Origin: JANRKT01 sp033763355
Lineage (GTDB): Bacteria; Bacteroidota; Bacteroidia; Chitinophagales; Chitinophagaceae
Length of the DNA: 14,373 nt
Assembly: GCA_033763355.1 (NCBI GenBank)
Contig: JANRKT010000299.1
Span: 1 to 14,373, forward strand
Direction of reading: 5' to 3'
Shown: in pieces, positions 13,924 through 14,373 of the stretch
Numbering within the stretch: position 1 is the first letter of the stretch
Layout: each line of letters starts with the position of its first letter
Notes under the pieces: generated by a model
The model's input: the letters and a program-made list of their open reading frames with translations, nothing else
Database searches by the model: none
What the model was told of the DNA's origin: nothing
Made by a program: the position numbers and the translations under genes

Positions 13924-14373
13924 TCAATCCCCTTGTTTTAAATCCAGTAAAAACTGTACGAGATTATATTCTGTGGGCAGGTTAAGTTTCTTCCGCAAAC
14001 GGTAACGGCTTATTTCAACTCCCCGCAGTGAAATGCTCATCAGTGGTGCAATTTCCTTGCTGCTTAAATTCATACGCAGATAGGCACATAGCCGCAGCTC
14101 ATGTGGTTTTAAAGAAGGGAATTTATTTTTCAGGATGGTTAAAAAATCACCATGCACACTGTTGAAGTGCTGTGAAAACTGCTGCCACTCATCATCTAAT
14201 TTTTCTTCTTCAGATAAAGCTTTTAAAACCTTCTTCAGCTCGGGGTTATCATCTCCCGCTTTCACTGCTTTCTGCAGTTGCTGCAATTCGGCTTTTAGTT
14301 TTAAGATAAATTCTTTTTTCTGTACCAGGTTCATGGTGGCGCTGGCCAGCTCTGCATTTTTATGTGTTATCTC
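13924..14373 (-). CDS. LuxR-type HTH regulator, C-terminal part only (triple-Y / propeller sensor type), N-terminus beyond window
   Basis: The frame is open to the right edge; 149 residues are visible, beginning EITHKNAELASATMNLVQKK, which continues upstream of the internal Met at 14334. It runs into a coiled-coil linker (KLKAELQQLQKAVK) and then EWQQFSQHFNSVHGDFLTIL, FPSLKPHELRLCAYLRMNLSS, KEIAPLMSISLRGVEISRYR and LRKKLNLPTEYNLVQFL. This is the characteristic C-terminus of Bacteroidota regulators in which a sensor part (seven-bladed two-component-regulator propeller plus Y_Y_Y domain, or TPR repeats) is fused through a membrane helix and coiled coil to a LuxR/GerE-like HTH. Such proteins often run to 900-1000 residues, so most of this gene is missing and its signal cannot be read. 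It lies 78 bp upstream of fabH on the same strand. No two-component receiver is visible in the part present. Confidence 0.85.
   Translation of the reverse strand, partial: EITHKNAELASATMNLVQKKEFILKLKAELQQLQKAVKAGDDNPELKKVLKALSEEEKLDDEWQQFSQHFNSVHGDFLTILKNKFPSLKPHELRLCAYLRMNLSSKEIAPLMSISLRGVEISRYRLRKKLNLPTEYNLVQFLLDLKQGD

Noticed and set aside
1..14373. A defence, mobile or secondary-metabolite system spanning the window
   Set aside because: No transposase, integrase, nuclease-helicase set, toxin-antitoxin pair, CRISPR repeat or biosynthetic cluster was seen; genes are mostly housekeeping or envelope functions in short units.

Overview
The window looks like ordinary chromosome from a member of the Bacteroidota, most likely near the Chitinophagaceae. 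The reasons are: several possible promoters of the Bacteroidota type (TAnnTTTG-like -7 elements); the C-terminus of a LuxR-type regulator of the kind found in Bacteroidota 'triple-Y' sensors; a DUF2961/GH172 enzyme; a COX15-type heme A synthase; many short exported proteins; and moderate GC. I see no transposase, integrase, phage gene, CRISPR array, tRNA or rRNA. The placement is inference from gene content.

Layout, left to right. 1-1664 (minus): 5' part of an exported S9 peptidase, cut by the window edge before its catalytic Ser/Asp/His. 1759-2931 (minus): exported GH172 enzyme. 3036-3389 (plus): AhpD/CMD-like protein. 3505-4539 (plus): beta subunit of a 2-oxoacid:ferredoxin oxidoreductase, with no alpha subunit beside it. 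4540-5109: the only long non-coding stretch, holding two opposed terminators. 5110-5991 (minus): JmjC/cupin_8 protein, divergent from a YciO-type Sua5/YrdC protein (6123-6731, plus). 6834-7145 (minus): small basic exported protein with a clear terminator. 7238-7837 (minus): RNase HII, divergent from heme A synthase (7910-8947, plus). 9051-11345 (plus): large membrane-anchored patatin-like lipase, whose 3' end overlaps a convergent diacylglycerol-kinase-family gene (11317-12243, minus). That gene lies behind a small exported protein of unknown function (12264-12698, minus). 12796-13845 (minus): FabH-type ketoacyl-ACP synthase III. 13924-14373 (minus): C-terminus of the LuxR-type regulator.

Most genes are single units or pairs, not one pathway. 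The main functional theme is lipid metabolism on the right: a membrane patatin, a lipid kinase and FabH within 5 kb. The left half mixes envelope hydrolases and central redox metabolism. I find no convincing new multi-gene system. The best leads are the polytopic patatin, its antisense overlap with the lipid kinase gene, the orphan oxidoreductase beta subunit, the 4.6-5.1 kb intergenic region with a minus-strand terminator, and a nested palindrome just upstream of the fabH promoter.
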